Part shown: positions 47,130 through 59,484 of the stretch, piece by piece
Numbering within the stretch: position 1 is the stretch's first letter
How the letters are laid out: every line of letters begins with the position of its first letter
From: Lophius americanus
Lineage: Eukaryota > Chordata > Actinopteri > Lophiiformes > Lophiidae
Direction of reading: 5' to 3'
NCBI GenBank assembly: GCA_037951165.1
Contig: JBBDHG010000098.1
Coordinates: 1,718,001-1,782,000, forward strand
Length of the DNA stretch: 64,000 nucleotides
Translations under genes and position numbers: made by a program
The notes under the pieces: model-generated
What the model saw: only the letters and a program-made list of their open reading frames with translations
What the model was told of the DNA's origin: nothing
The model's database searches: none

Positions 47130-47578
47130 ATGAACTACCTCCGCCGGCGTCTGTCAGACAGCAGCTTTGTGGCCAATCTCCCCAATGGATACATGATGGA
47201 TCTGCAGAAGCCGACCCCGCCAGGATCGTCAACTTCCTCTCCTGCCTCCCCGGCCACAGAGAGACGACAGCCCCCGAGCGTGCCGACTCAAGGCTCAGGC
47301 TCGAGCTCGGCCTCGGCCGCTGGCCCGACCTCAGGCCCGACCTCAGGCCCGACCTCAGGCTCGACCTCAGGCTCGACATCAGGCCCTGGGAGCTTCCTCA
47401 GCTCCTTCTCCAGCGTGGTGAAGAGCGCTCAGATGGCCCAGAGCGTCGCTGCTGCTGCACACGCCAAATCAGCAGCAACAGTCGCTGAAGGAGCCTCAGC
47501 AGGAAGCAGTCAGCCGCCTAAACCCGTCATACGCAAGCCCAAGGTCCTGCTGGTCATCGATGATCAGCACACAGACTG
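47130..47578 (+). CDS. syn3: Synapsin III, first coding exon (domains A, B, start of C)
   Basis: The exon opens with MNYLRRRLSDSSF and NLPNGYM, the conserved synapsin domain A; Ser9 in RRLS is the PKA/CaM-kinase site that controls membrane release in synapsins. SSPASPATERR directly after favours synapsin III over I and II. Domain B follows (about residues 29-130), rich in Ser, Pro, Gly and Ala and containing a 12-base tandem repeat. The exon ends with KVLLVIDDQHTDW, the start of the ATP-grasp-like domain C; the Trp codon is split before GTGAGT at 47579. Synapsins coat synaptic vesicles and tether them to actin at presynaptic terminals. Acceptor TTTGCAG at 47080, with 49 bases of 5' UTR in the exon. 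Later exons are not in the window. Confidence 0.93.
47325..47388 (+). repeat. 12-bp coding repeat in syn3 domain B
   Basis: About five units of the form ACCTCAGGCCCG / ACCTCAGGCTCG encode alternating GPTS and GSTS tetrapeptides. The length is a multiple of three, so copy-number changes keep the frame. Confidence 0.9.
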
Positions 47579-48654
47579 GTGAGTCGAATGTTTTTTTACG
47601 GTAACAAACTGTATGTGTGGTGGCGTTTCAATTAAATAAAGTGCGTTGACACATTTGATATACACAAGATTTATATACATGATAAATCTTAGTTTTCAAC
47701 CGCTTGAGAAACTAGAATTAATATACTTCCACATTCATGTTGAAGGCCTGATTTTTTACCCAATCCGATCACAGCCACCATCACAGGTCAGATCACAGCC
47801 GGTGGCGGACTTAGCTATGGGCGACACCGGCCCAGGACAGCATCTCGCAGCATGGCACTGATCAGTCCAAAAAAATGAATGGGGACATCACGCAACGTTT
47901 TCCAGTCGCTCATACTGCATGTCTTATTAATCATATTAAACGTGTGGGTCAATTTAATTGGTCAGAGAGAGCAGACAGGTTTTTCCCAGCAGAGGAATCC
48001 CACCGTCAGGGGTGCGAGATGGGGAGGGGGAGTCCTGTTCCGTCTGAACGCGCCGGGATAGGACGAATATTTGTTCAGGGCTCGGTCACTTCAGGATAAA
48101 CCCGAGTCGGGTTGGATCACGTTCTGATCATTCAATTAACTGCTGCGCCCATGCGGTTCTCCTCATCTCCCACCTCGGACCCTGACTTTCCTGTCTACAG
48201 GGAAAAACCTGTCTGCTCGCAAACTAGAATGGGCGCCAACTCCGAACAGCATCATCGATCTCGCTCACTTCTCTCTACAGTAATGAAATGCTGTGTTGGT
48301 TATTGTGTTGAGAGCCATAGCGCAAAAATGTTCTGTTTTCTGTCCAGCAGAAACTAATATTGGATCCAATGACACATCATTATGATAATATTTGTAGGAT
48401 GCAGCAAAATTATTAAAAACTCTAACAGAAATTAGGTAATTGTTGACTGATTGGTGAAGTTTTTATTAACCAGAGCCTTAGCTCAGTGCAGGGGCGGTCC
48501 TCAGAATTTTTTTAATGGGGTGGCCAGGGCCCAGGGGGGTAGATGGTAGATTGATAGATTGTGTTTGAAAGTGTGATGCTGTTGTCCAGGTTTTCAGACT
48601 TTATGCTTGGTATAACAACGTCTCTGATGCAGCTCCACGCTTTATATGTTGAAC

Positions 48655-48789
48655 TCTCCATCCTCTCCATCTTCTCCATCCTCTCCATCCTCTCCATCCT
48701 CTCCATCCTCTCCATCTTCTCCATCTTCTCCATCTTCTCCATCCTCTCCATCCTCTCCATCCTCTCCATCCTCTCCATCCTCTCCATCT
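48655..48789 (+). repeat. 9-bp minisatellite, 15 copies
   Basis: Fifteen units of CTCTCCATC / TTCTCCATC type. Minus-strand frames over it (Met-Glu-Arg repeats) are artefacts. Confidence 0.95.
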
Positions 48790-49689
48790 TGAACTCTCTC
48801 CAAAAAAGCAATTAAAGTGTAACATAATGATTTGAGAGCACATTATGAGTATATGTTAAGTAATTGTCAATCAAATCAGTTGCATATGAAGAATATTCTC
48901 TCTATGAACTTCACTTGGTTTAGCTTTTAGTTCTGTTAGCAGCAAAAAAATTCAACCGAATGTTGTTTTTAAAAGGAGACACACATCATAATGGGCATGG
49001 TGGATTTGTGAAATTTTGGATAAGTATCTTCATGATTTTCTGTGCATTAATAAAAGTTGTCATGGTAACAAGAGGAAGGTCGTTTGCTTTAGAGATGACA
49101 GAAGAATATAAACTTAAATAAGAAGAGACGCTTTCATCTCGCTGGCAGCGTAAACATGCATGTTAGAGGCTGATATCAGCCGTCTCCTGCTGCACATTGT
49201 GGAGGCACTGATTTCCAGAGTGGCGTGGGTGCCGCCACTTTATCATGTTTGTCCCTCTGAATCCATAAATCACCCATACATTCCATGAATGATTATTCTG
49301 TTGCCTGAAAGTTGCCCATAAATCGACCTCAGCGATGGCTTTATTGGCTCTTTCTAGCCCTTTGACTGTATCTATAAAATTAAGTTGGTTATCTGAGGCT
49401 CTGCAGGGAGATCAGGTCGAAAAATGATCTCTAAATTAAAGCTCCCTGCTGACTGCTGTGTCACAAGCACCAACATTGCTCTTATATCTCTCCAAAAACA
49501 GCCGACATCTCTTCTTTAATCAGACTGCTTTATATCCCGACGGGGCCCGCTCTCCGTCTCACCCCGGTGTTTCAGAAATGAGTCATCAGAGGATCCTCCA
49601 CGCACTGTGGCGTCCAGGATCACTCTGACTCTCAGGGGGGCTATCCTCGCTTCTTTGAGAACAGCAGGGTTTTTTATTCTTCCTTACTT

Positions 49690-49820
49690 AGGCCGGGCGC
49701 CCACTGTACGGTTTGAGCCCGATCAACGCTTCAAAATGAGCCTCAGGACTGCCAGCTTGAATCCAAATTCAAACACTTCAATCACGAACGCCTGATTCGT
49801 ACAGTGTGAGTTGAAATCAA
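49690..49820. repeat. Small element with CACTGTACG inverted ends
   Basis: GGGCGCCCACTGTACGGTTT at the left and TCGTACAGTGTGAGTTGA at the right form inverted ends around 100 bases, as in short fish MITEs. Confidence 0.45.
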
Positions 49821-50776
49821 ACAGCTACTACTCTGTAGAGTCTACAGTGTAAGCCCAGCTGTAGACAGAGAGACCCGAAGAGACCTTGTGGAGTTCTCTG
49901 ATGCTTTTTCTGTTCAAAAGCAAAGTAAATCTTGTTACAGAACCTATTTGAAATAATAGGGCCCTTTGAGTGGACTGCTCAAACTGCAATCAGTTTACCC
50001 TTGTGAAGTTCCATAAAACGGTTTAATTTAAATATAATGGTCATTTCCACAAGCATTGTATTGTATTAAATTTGATTATACAGTAATATCAAACTGTGTC
50101 ACATGAAGACTGGACTTTTTGTTACACAACAGCTCCGTTATAAAGACCCTTCTCTACAATGTTTTTATTTTGCAAACCAAAGATGGTGAAACATACTGTA
50201 GAGGGACGTTTGACATCTTACCTATGTATCCAACTTTCTAAAAAATGATATATTGACAGAGAAAGAAACAATGATGTAACATTAATGTTGCACAGCAGTG
50301 GCTCGTCATCTGCGCTGGAGGATTAGATTTTGTGATGTCCTCTTAGTTTGAAAATATTTTCACTTGATTTTCTCTTTTGTATCGCACAGCTGCTAACCAC
50401 TATTAACTCTTTTTACGTCTTCTGGTTGGAAGCTGCATGCATTATATGTTATGGAAGCGTCACGACTATGTCCTGCCTTTCCGGCCTCAGGCAGATACCC
50501 GTCACTTCTTCATGGCTACTACCTCCATGACAGTCTCAGATGTGGGCCAACTGGGACCCCAGCCATTATGTCTCCATTGTATTCGAACACAACACAGGGG
50601 TGGAATAAAGATGCACCAGATGTGTGAAAGGGGCTGATGTTTAAAGTGCTTGCCTTATTTCTCAAGCCAAATTTTTAGGTTTGTTGGCTGATTCCTTCAG
50701 TTGTTAGCAGGATTTTTATCAAAACTAATTTTTTTTTTGTGGAAGCATAGATCATGTAATGAAATAATTCATTAAT

Positions 50777-50824
50777 GTAAAAAACATGTCATCTTCCTGA
50801 CAGGAGGATGACATGTTTTTTTAC
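50777..50824. repeat. Near-perfect 23-bp palindrome
   Basis: AACATGTCATCTTCCTG, one central base, then CAGGAGGATGACATGTT, extended by A and T runs; one mismatch and one extra T. Confidence 0.93.
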
Positions 50825-51634
50825 TTTGTACTGTGAAGATTTTAATAAAAGCATTGATTTATATCCCAGCACATTTTTGGAATATTGGCTATGGAACTGT
50901 TCCAAATGGAGAGTCCGTTTAGGCCCGTCACACAAAACCTTGTGTAGAACTACTTGATTACTGACACGGAGTCTTTCCTGGTCTTCTAAGAAATGGATCA
51001 GACAGCTGAAGACAAAGGGAGTGGATCAAATCACTCCAGTTCTGACGTCCTTACGCTGGTTTCCGGTCTCTGGGATAATTGTTTTCAAAATCCCGCTGGT
51101 GGTTTAGAAAGCACCAAACAGTTTACGACCAAAATACTTCCTGAGCTTCTGCTACGTTATCCGTCCATCCATCTGGATCAGGTCTGGTCCTTCTTATGGT
51201 CTCTTATTTGCTGCTGCCTTTTGTTATATTTTTATATCTTAACAATGTTCTTATTTTTTTTTGTATTTGCTATACATTTGCTGTTAGGGAAATCACTTAA
51301 TTACACGTGAGGTCCAAATGGCTTGAACTCATTAAATATTGGTTCAGATCTGAAACCAGAAATTGATCCAGAAATTTCTCTTCATCAACAATCATGTTTG
51401 TCAATATTTATGTCCTCCAAACATAGAAATGATGGGATATATTTGTCTGTATGACCTGCCCAATGGGAGACTTTGGTTTGATGTTATGGCTGATCTGTAA
51501 AAACACTTAACACTCATTTTATGGACCAATGTGAGGAAAAAATATCTCATCGTGTCATACGGCATTATGAACCCACCCACATAAGGCTCACAAGCCAGGT
51601 TACTTCTTGTGCCAAGCCCGGATGGATGGGGAGG

Positions 51635-51745
51635 GTTGTGACAGGAAGGGCATCCGACATAAAACTTACGCCAAATCAATATGCGGAACAAGATGATCCG
51701 CTGTGGCGACCCCTACAGGGAACAGCCAAAAAGGAAGAAGAAGAA
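51635..51745 (+). mobile_element. Non-LTR retrotransposon 3'-end
   Basis: GGTTGTGACAGGAAGGGCAT, then CCGACATAAAACTTACGCC, then CCGCTGTGGCGACCCCTACA, then GGGAACAGCC and GAAGAAGAAG: the full tail of a common fish non-LTR element with its GAA-rich end. Confidence 0.75.
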
Positions 51746-51825
51746 AAAGTTATACATCATTATTTAGGACGTTTTTTTTGATAATTCTCAACATACAAGG
51801 TTTTAGTCATGATTGACTGATTACA

Positions 51826-52131
51826 ATGAATCATTTTGAGTCTTTCAACCCATTAAGAAATATCCCTGATGCCTTTAAAGAACTGATAACAGATGACGAC
51901 CCTCTCTGTAACTTACTATCTACTCCCATGATAAGGCATGAAGCTCTGGGAGGAAATCACATCGTGCTGGCTCTTACTCTGCTCGTGGGTTTGCCAACTT
52001 CCTGGAGGAGAATGATGTCACTTTTCTGGACCGAGCAGCTCATGTCCTAAACCCACAAGATGACATCATCAGGAGATGGTACCCGTCCGCCATGACTGTT
52101 GTAATCAATGCCGACATACCTGGAGTATAGT
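51826..52131 (+). pseudogene. Unrecognised protein-like sequence with one frame change
   Basis: From ATG 51826 the frame reads NPLRNIPDAFKELI, TDDDPLCNLLSTP and RHEALGGNH. After about 51,962 the protein-like text moves to another frame (GFANFLEENDVTFLD, then AHVLNPQDDIIRRWYPSA, then VVINADIPGV) and stops at a TAG near 52,129. The pieces look like one coding sequence broken by a single indel. I cannot name the family. It may be a retrocopy or part of a transposon protein. Confidence 0.35.
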
Positions 52132-52184
52132 AATAATAATTCTTATTCATCACATTGTTTTAGATAGTAAATATATACAGGAAA

Positions 52185-52320
52185 ACATCGTGAAATTATT
52201 TCTCTGCATTTGAACCATCCCTGAGGGAGCGGTGGGTGGCCCCTTTGCTCAAGGACCCCACGGCACGAAGCACCAAGGGCTGGAACGACCACTTTACCCA
52301 CTGAGCTAAAGCATGTGATA
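52185..52320 (+). repeat. Dispersed repeat (GTGAAATTATTTCTCTGCAT type)
   Basis: GTGAAATTATTTCTCTGCAT, CATCCCTGAGGGAGCGGTGG and CTTTACCCACTGAGCTAAAG follow a very common teleost repeat. Related copy at 37,015. Confidence 0.7.
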
Positions 52321-53581
52321 AGTTCTCCAGTTATGATTAAATGTGGATATTTATTGATATTTAGTGACACAAAATATCAGATGTTATCTGCCCAGGATTG
52401 AAACTAACCAAGGAATACTGCAGATAAACACTAAATACTCTTGAGTGTATTCTCCCAGCCTCCAGAGAAAGCTACAGCTTTAACATTAATATACATCTAC
52501 ATAAACAACACATTTCAAAATCTTACTTTTGTGGGAATTGTATCCCAGAATTGTACCTTTTCTTGCCACAGAACAGTTTTCCTCCTGCTTGAATATTTCT
52601 GTGTGGAGGTGAAGTTGTGTGGCCAGCAGAGGGCGATGTGTGATAGCCTTTGAGCTTTACTTTGAATTCTCTCCCTGTGCTTGTTCAACATTTGCAGCTC
52701 ATTTTTCAGATAATGTTGCAGATGATCTGTTAACAGTTGTGTATTGTATGGGATTGCAAATTCTGAATAACACACACCGACTGAGAAACTCTTTCTGAAA
52801 AAAAGCAATAGAGACAAATGTTTAGCAATAATTAGTCAGTTTCAGTGTTGATATTGAAGTATACTGTGACGCACGGGGAAGGGTGTAGCATAAGTATAGC
52901 ATTAGTCAAATGTTCAGAATGAAAGAGGTCAAAGGGGACGATTCTTAAGATGGGATGTAAGGCAAACATATGATGGGACATTAAAGAGACCGACGTTTCC
53001 CAGTTTTCTCATAAAAACGGGATGTTAGTTATTGCATATGACCTAATGGACACATGAGCTGAAAGTGTGACAATTCAGGAGCGGCATCCTTTGAAGGACA
53101 CATTCGACTAAAGTATGTATTTCATCGCCCAGAGGCTGCATGAACGCCGTTTAATCTAAAGAGAATTTCAAGATTTCTTCCTGTTTTTACCCTTGCATCG
53201 CAAAATTCCGTTTCTGTCAAATAGAAGCATTCAACAGATGAAATTGATTTGTTGATTATTAGTCGTTGTTAAAGTGGTTTAATAATGCATGACGGATAAA
53301 AGCTGTCTGGTAGATGTAGTCGTGTTAAAAGCTGTGGTGTAATAAAGCAGTAGCAGTAATAAAATTCCATCATTCCTTTGTAGTCAAAGCTCTACTAGTT
53401 TGCAAAATCAGACGGCGTCATCGTGCCTCGTTGTGATGGTGTCTCTTATTGGCAGTTGACGTACTTTAACCAATCATTTTTCAACACCCTTCATTTCCTG
53501 ATTCCGTCGCATGGTTGTGGAGTTAAAACTTCCTTTCTTTCACCTCGGGAAAACTGTCCCAAGCATCACGTAAGATAGAAA

Positions 53582-53947
53582 GAAAGAAATGGTGGCACTG
53601 ACAATGAATACCAGTGGAAGCTGACAAATCACCTGCTTGAACCAATCTCATAACACTTTCCGTTTACCGATCTCCATTTGCCTTTAACCTTTTATACTTA
53701 TTACCTTGCAGGCCAATCAAATGGCACTTCTTTTTCATCTATCTCCCCTTCTCCATTTACCTTTATGCTTTTATCCTCATATTATGACATTGAATGCCAA
53801 TTGCCCAGCACTGGTTATAAATTGCCTGATCTCCAGATTCACTTGCTCTTGCTCTGAATAATGTGAACAGCTGAAACATTAACAGCAGTTGGAAACTGTG
53901 ATTTGTCAGCTTGCACCGGTTTTCATTCTAAGTGCCACCATTCTTTG
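53582..53947. mobile_element. MITE-like element with 50-bp inverted ends
   Basis: The left end (53582-53632) contains AATGGTGGCACT and GCTGACAAATCAC. The right end (53898-53947) is its imperfect reverse complement, with GTGATTTGTCAGC and AGTGCCACCATT. Inside, TCTCCATTTGCCTTTAACC and TCTCCATTTACCTTTATGC are a direct duplication. No coding capacity. Confidence 0.75.
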
Positions 53948-54566
53948 TATGTTCATTTCATACTTTGGTGGAAGGCAACAAACTGACACAGGAGGGAAGA
54001 CGCGTCATCTATCCTCTGCAGCTACAATCCTACCGAACATAATCACTATCAAAATGCGAACAACTGAGCTCCTTCGTCTTGAGGAGGAAATATTATTCTG
54101 AGTTTGCCTTCCTTAAGGTACTCACTGTGTCCCTACGTGTGATCAGCCTCCCAATCCAAAGAAATGAATGACTGTAAGGAGGTTGATGTTTTTTCAGTTA
54201 CCCAGAACAGAAATACCGGAGAAATGAAAAAACCTAAATACATGTGTAGAAGAGTTGTGTAACACATGAACGGAGCAGGAGCTGCATAGTTCATATCATG
54301 CTTAATGAATGTAGGATATAAACGTCATAGTCATCTCACTCTCGTCACCTAGCATCAATAATGTCCCGCATAAGTGCCAATGCTGGTTCACTGGCATCTC
54401 GGCAAGTTTCCAAGTAGGAAAGCTCGACCTCAACTATGAGGTGAAAATAACGAATACCTCTTTAGAATCTTAAGAAGAAGTGACTCTAATCTGAGAGCTT
54501 TCCAGTGGCTGTTTATTTGTTTGACATAGACACCTTTCAGAGGCTACTACAAAAGTTTCAGGTAGA

Positions 54567-54658
54567 GTACGAAGCGGCAGCCTAACAGTTAAAGTTCAAC
54601 CCCTCCTAGATAAACACTAACCCTAAAAAAGTCAAATATTTGGCTGCCGCTTCGGTAC
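54567..54658. repeat. Inverted repeat, 16 bp arms
   Basis: Left arm GTACGAAGCGGCAGCC and right arm GGCTGCCGCTTCGGTAC, with one extra base, around a loop of 59 bases. Confidence 0.88.
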
Positions 54659-57052
54659 CTTGCGTGTGTCGTGTTGTTTGCTTTCTCAATCCAACCGGTT
54701 GCTTTGAGGAACATGTGAAGCCTGCCATGTGGAACAATGACTCTTATTGTTTGTTGGTGGAACAAAAAAATAAGATTTATGATCTATCACAATAGAATTT
54801 TCAACCCAATGCCAGTTTGGTTATTGACTTGTAGTTCTCAGTGATTCAATCTGGCTTTTATTATTTAAGCCATCCTGTGGTTCTATTTGAATCTTTCGGC
54901 ATTTTTCTTATTTTTTTAATTAACACACATGGGTTTTATTGCATGTCCTTCACTCAACGTCAATTTTTATTACATTTAAATATTATTCCAGGGTCACTGG
55001 TTCATCCCAGGCCATAGCACCCAATAAAACGGTGTTTAGGCTCAAACATGCTGTTAAAGACGGATCCAGATCTGGATGAAGCTTTGGTTTTAAGTTTGGC
55101 CATTTTCGTGCATTTCCCTGAAAGCTTATGGATATGGATGAAATGGTTGAAAGGGAGCAGTACCCCCAAAAATGTTGAGGTTCATTGAAGCCATAATTCA
55201 AACAAGACAAAATAGCAATGGATGAGAAAAAGAAAATGTGAAATATCTGTCCATAAGTCACAAAGTATAATAATAATAATATAATAGGCTCATAGACCAT
55301 CACTTTACTCCTTACTCTATAAGTTAAATTATGTCACAGCTTCCTTTACATTATCATCGTTCTTGTTGTCAAAACGTTTGACCTTTTAATGCCATCTTGT
55401 GGTTGCGTCAGTGTCGACGTTTGATTTGATCCTACATGAGTTTTACAGTAAATGAGCCGCTACTCTTCAACTTTACCAAATATTTGATGATAATTCACTC
55501 ACAGACAACTCTACCACCACTTTCTGTTGATTTAGAAGCTGTAGCTTGGTTCTTGTAAATGTGGATTTTCTTTCAGACATATTATCCTTTCAAATAGGAG
55601 GTGCAGGAGGTGGAGATGAATGTTTATTCCAACGGACGATACCTGATCATTTTTTTGTCAGAAAGTTTTTGTTGCTCGGACTCTTCAGGCAAACTGTGAT
55701 TGAAGGGTGTCTGTTCTGAACAGCATCCACAGAAGTGTGGGTAATGTTGGTGGATGACTCTGCATAGACTGCCAAATGATGAAGTTTATGCATCTGCAAG
55801 GACTGGGTGGAGAAAGGGAGGGTGGAGGTTTGCGTGAACCAGCAGCATAAAGGAACTAAATGAGTGGAGATAATCATCTTGATAGGATAGTATGATGGGC
55901 TAAATATGAATCTGTGGCACGTTGATATCAATACCAGTTGTTACATGTCAGGAACGAAAACAACCTCATTTCTGCCTGTGTAAGCGCTTGATTGAAATAG
56001 AATGTGATGCATGGATCAATAATGGATACTTCTTGACTCTGACATCATCATCTTGAATCAGTTGCTATAGTTTTCAAACTGCCACAAACGCATGCAGCCA
56101 AGATCCTCCAGATCTCTGAAAACAAAGAATACAAGTATGGAGCTGACCTTTTGTTTTCCCGTGATAAGGACTTAATTATCTCATTATCTCTTGAAATGAC
56201 GACACTAAATCAGTACTTTCCAACATAACTGCTCTTGAACTCCACAGAATCCTGAAGCGTTAGAACGACGTTTTGTTTGACATTCTAAAGCAAAGTAAAA
56301 TGTTAAAGTCACATGATGAATGTTGATATATGCAGCGGAGGCAAATGTGTTAGGAAAACCTTATCTAAGTTTTATCAGTGTCATTAACCTTCATTTGAAC
56401 TTGTGCTATTATGCGGGGCATGTTGCTAGTCAGACAGTGCGGTCTCTCTGAAAGGCTTGGTGAAGGTATGACATTGTGAGGCGAGGGTGTCCGTCCATCC
56501 ATCGCTCCCTGCCTCGGGCTTGTGTTTCCTCTTGGGCATTCCAGCAGAGAGTCTGAGGTCTCTGAGGAAACGCTGCTCTGTCCTGACAGGAATGGCCTCC
56601 ACCAGTGACTGATGCATAATGGCAGTACACAACACAGAGGCAAAGACTCCAAGAGCATCACCGCCACTACCACAATCCCTCCTTTTCTGTTTCTGTCTCT
56701 CCCTCTTGCTCGCCCCCTCCCTCAGGCTGATAGGTTAGACGTTTTGCCAAAAAACTGTCAGTCTGTTTGCGCTGTGCTCCAATGATACAAGCATCCGATT
56801 GCTCAATTCAGCGCCGCTGTGACGAAGTGTTTACAACCTAATGTGGATTGCAGAGTGCGATGAGACCATCTTTTTTACCCTGTACAATAAGAAGAGAATC
56901 GTAACTTCATGGACATCTGAAGTGCAAAAGGAAGCCAAAGACTTTCATTGGCATTTTCTAATCTATCCTGGTACCTCATGAAGAGGAGGAACATTGACAG
57001 ACCGCACAAAATAGCAAAACTACTTCACTAAGTACTTCAAAAGTCAAGACGG

Positions 57053-57054
<2 letters not shown>

Positions 57055-57147
<93 letters not shown>
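57055..57147 (+). repeat. (AT)n microsatellite, 93 bp
   Basis: Uninterrupted AT dinucleotides. Confidence 0.97.
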
Positions 57148-57148
<1 letters not shown>

Positions 57149-57339
57149 CCGTTTGGAGGTCTTTCAAATTTTATAAAGTGTACAAAAGGAATAATTAGCA
57201 TTACCTCCTTCACACTCAGACTTTTGGATCGACTATATAACTCTACGCTTACGGTGTAAATTTGTCTATCGACACCAACCAAAACTGGCAGAGGTCTTCA
57301 AGAAGGTCATTTCCATAGAAGTTGACAGGGAGTTGACTC

Positions 57340-57490
57340 TAAATTGAATTGGTGTCTGTCTCTATGTGTCGGCCCTGTAATGATCAGGTGAATTGTCCAG
57401 GATGTACACTCCACCTCTCACCCAATGTCAGCTGGGATAGACTCTAGACACCCGTAACCCTTAATGAGTATTTAAAGAAAATGGATGAGT
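57340..57490 (+). repeat. Teleost dispersed repeat (ATAGACTCTAGAC type)
   Basis: GTCTCTATGTGTCGGCCCTG then CACCCAATGTCAGCTGGGAT and AGACTCTAGACACCCGTAAC match the family at 36,260-36,550. Confidence 0.65.
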
Positions 57491-59392
57491 GAATAGATTT
57501 TTCTTAATTACTCTCTTGGTTTTCCCCTCAGTGTCATTGATTTTCTGATGATCTGTTTTTTGCCCTTTAATTCCCTTTGTATTATGTTTTCACATCTTTT
57601 TGTACCTCCGGTTCCAGTTTGGTCGATGTGTTCTCTTCTGTGCTCCATCTCCCTTTTCTGTGCTTGTCTCTTGTCCTACACTGATTGTCTTCTAATTTCA
57701 CCTACCTTTTTTAATTGCTGTTTTGAAGTTGGTTTTCTTGGTTTTGGACCCATCCCTCTATTTGCAGATTTGTCTGTGCCTGCTGTTTTGGATAGTTTTG
57801 GCTCGTTTGGAATTATTTTATGGTTTTTACCCTTCCCTAGTATATAGCTTCAGCTGGTTGATCAAAATATCTTTTCAAATGAATCATGCCTGCTGTTACA
57901 TAACCCAAAGACCAAAGACATGCACAGATGTTGATGAAACTGCAAGAAATAGCACATATTCACACATGAAAAGCATGTTGAAGATGATATTTTTGGCTTC
58001 TTAGGGTCTTAACAACACTCAGCAGCAAGTATAACATAAGCGAAAGATGCACTTGGTTTTATGTTCGAGCGTTTTAAAGGGGGGCTTACGGTGTGGGGGT
58101 TTCACCAAATAAATCTAGACAGATTGTGTGCCATATGTATGAAGCTATTCTCGAAAATAAAATGTCTCTACACCTTATCTTTGGCCTATGCCCCTGTATT
58201 CTAGCCATTATCAATTCCAACCCCAATTTTAGTCTGATGAGAGCACAGACAGAAGGCCTGAGGTATAAGCGAAGTAAGCAGCTGCTTAGGGGCCCCCACA
58301 GCCATCGGGGGGCGCCAAAGAGCACTTGAAGTCTTCCACAAGAGAGCTTGATTATTGTTTAATATATTGTTAAAACCACAGCCCTTTTGTTTTTTTCAAA
58401 AAAAACTTATTTATGTAGTGCTCTCTAAATGATTGGTACAGCATCCATGTCACTTTATTGATTTACAATGCTATCATCCGCAGTTTTTATTCCTCAATAG
58501 AAAACCTAATCCACAGATAGACCATACAACCACCTTGCTGTGAGGTCAAATTTCACACCACCATACTAGTTGTAGTTGTTGTTGAAAAGACTGAGCCAAA
58601 GATGTGTGTGGAGGTTCATGGTATTTTTATATCAAAGATGAATCACAAAATTACTTTTACTGGGAAACTACTACTACTGAGACTACAAATAAAACTTCTA
58701 ATAACTTGAAGGATCTATCACTCTTAATGATAATCACAGAGAGAATTAGATAATTATCCATGTACTGTGCTGGGCTAAATTCACTGATCTAATTGTCTTA
58801 TTTTTAGTCATTTTTTTTTAACGATTCAACACTGAAGTGCTTTTTAAAGATCAAAACCAGTGCTAACAAAACTATTTATGAAAATCCTCCCCCTTGTTGG
58901 AAATCTGTAATTTTGTTTAATCACTTTTTTTCCTTTATTTGAAAATACATCAACTTGACACTTTAAAAAAAAAAAAATAGGAACACTTTTTGCAATCTTA
59001 CATATCAAAATTTAAACTTTGCTGATTAGCTTTTGCATCAAGAACATAAATCAATATTTCCCTGATTTGTTTTTTTATCAATTTATTCAGAATTTGTTGT
59101 AGGACATGTTATTAAGGCATTAGAACTAAATAAATGGACTAAGACTTGCGATGGAATTAAAGTAACTGAACGACTTGATTTCGATGGATGGGAAAATGGG
59201 CCGTTAGATGGACTGAGAGTTTGGTGCGTCTCCAGCAGTAAGCATGTAATTGTGTTTCTGTCGTTGTGCTGAAGAGAGCGCTGAGTCGCATGACAACCGT
59301 GTCTGCGTTCCAACCCTCACTTAAGTAATCACTGGAAGAATCAGATCAAGAATACAAGCGGCTGAAATGAGCTTCCTGGAACTAGCTGCAGG

Positions 59393-59395
<3 letters not shown>

Positions 59396-59459
<64 letters not shown>
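59396..59459 (+). repeat. (AT)n microsatellite next to LINE fragment
   Basis: Uninterrupted AT dinucleotides immediately before the LINE fragment. Confidence 0.97.
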
Positions 59460-59461
<2 letters not shown>

Positions 59462-59484
59462 GTTAAACACTTTGCTGCAAGGAT

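Noticed and set aside
47075..47488. 137-codon plus frame overlapping the syn3 exon
   Set aside because: It is the wrong frame of the GC-rich synapsin exon; the synapsin domain A frame is decisive.
48512..48843. Minus-strand Met-Glu-Arg and Trp-Arg-rich frames
   Set aside because: Direct translation of the 9-bp minisatellite.
56365..56673. Overlapping minus-strand frames of 66-102 codons as a nested gene
   Set aside because: No recognisable domain, and no match to timp3, the gene nested in mammalian SYN3; probably chance in moderately GC-rich DNA.
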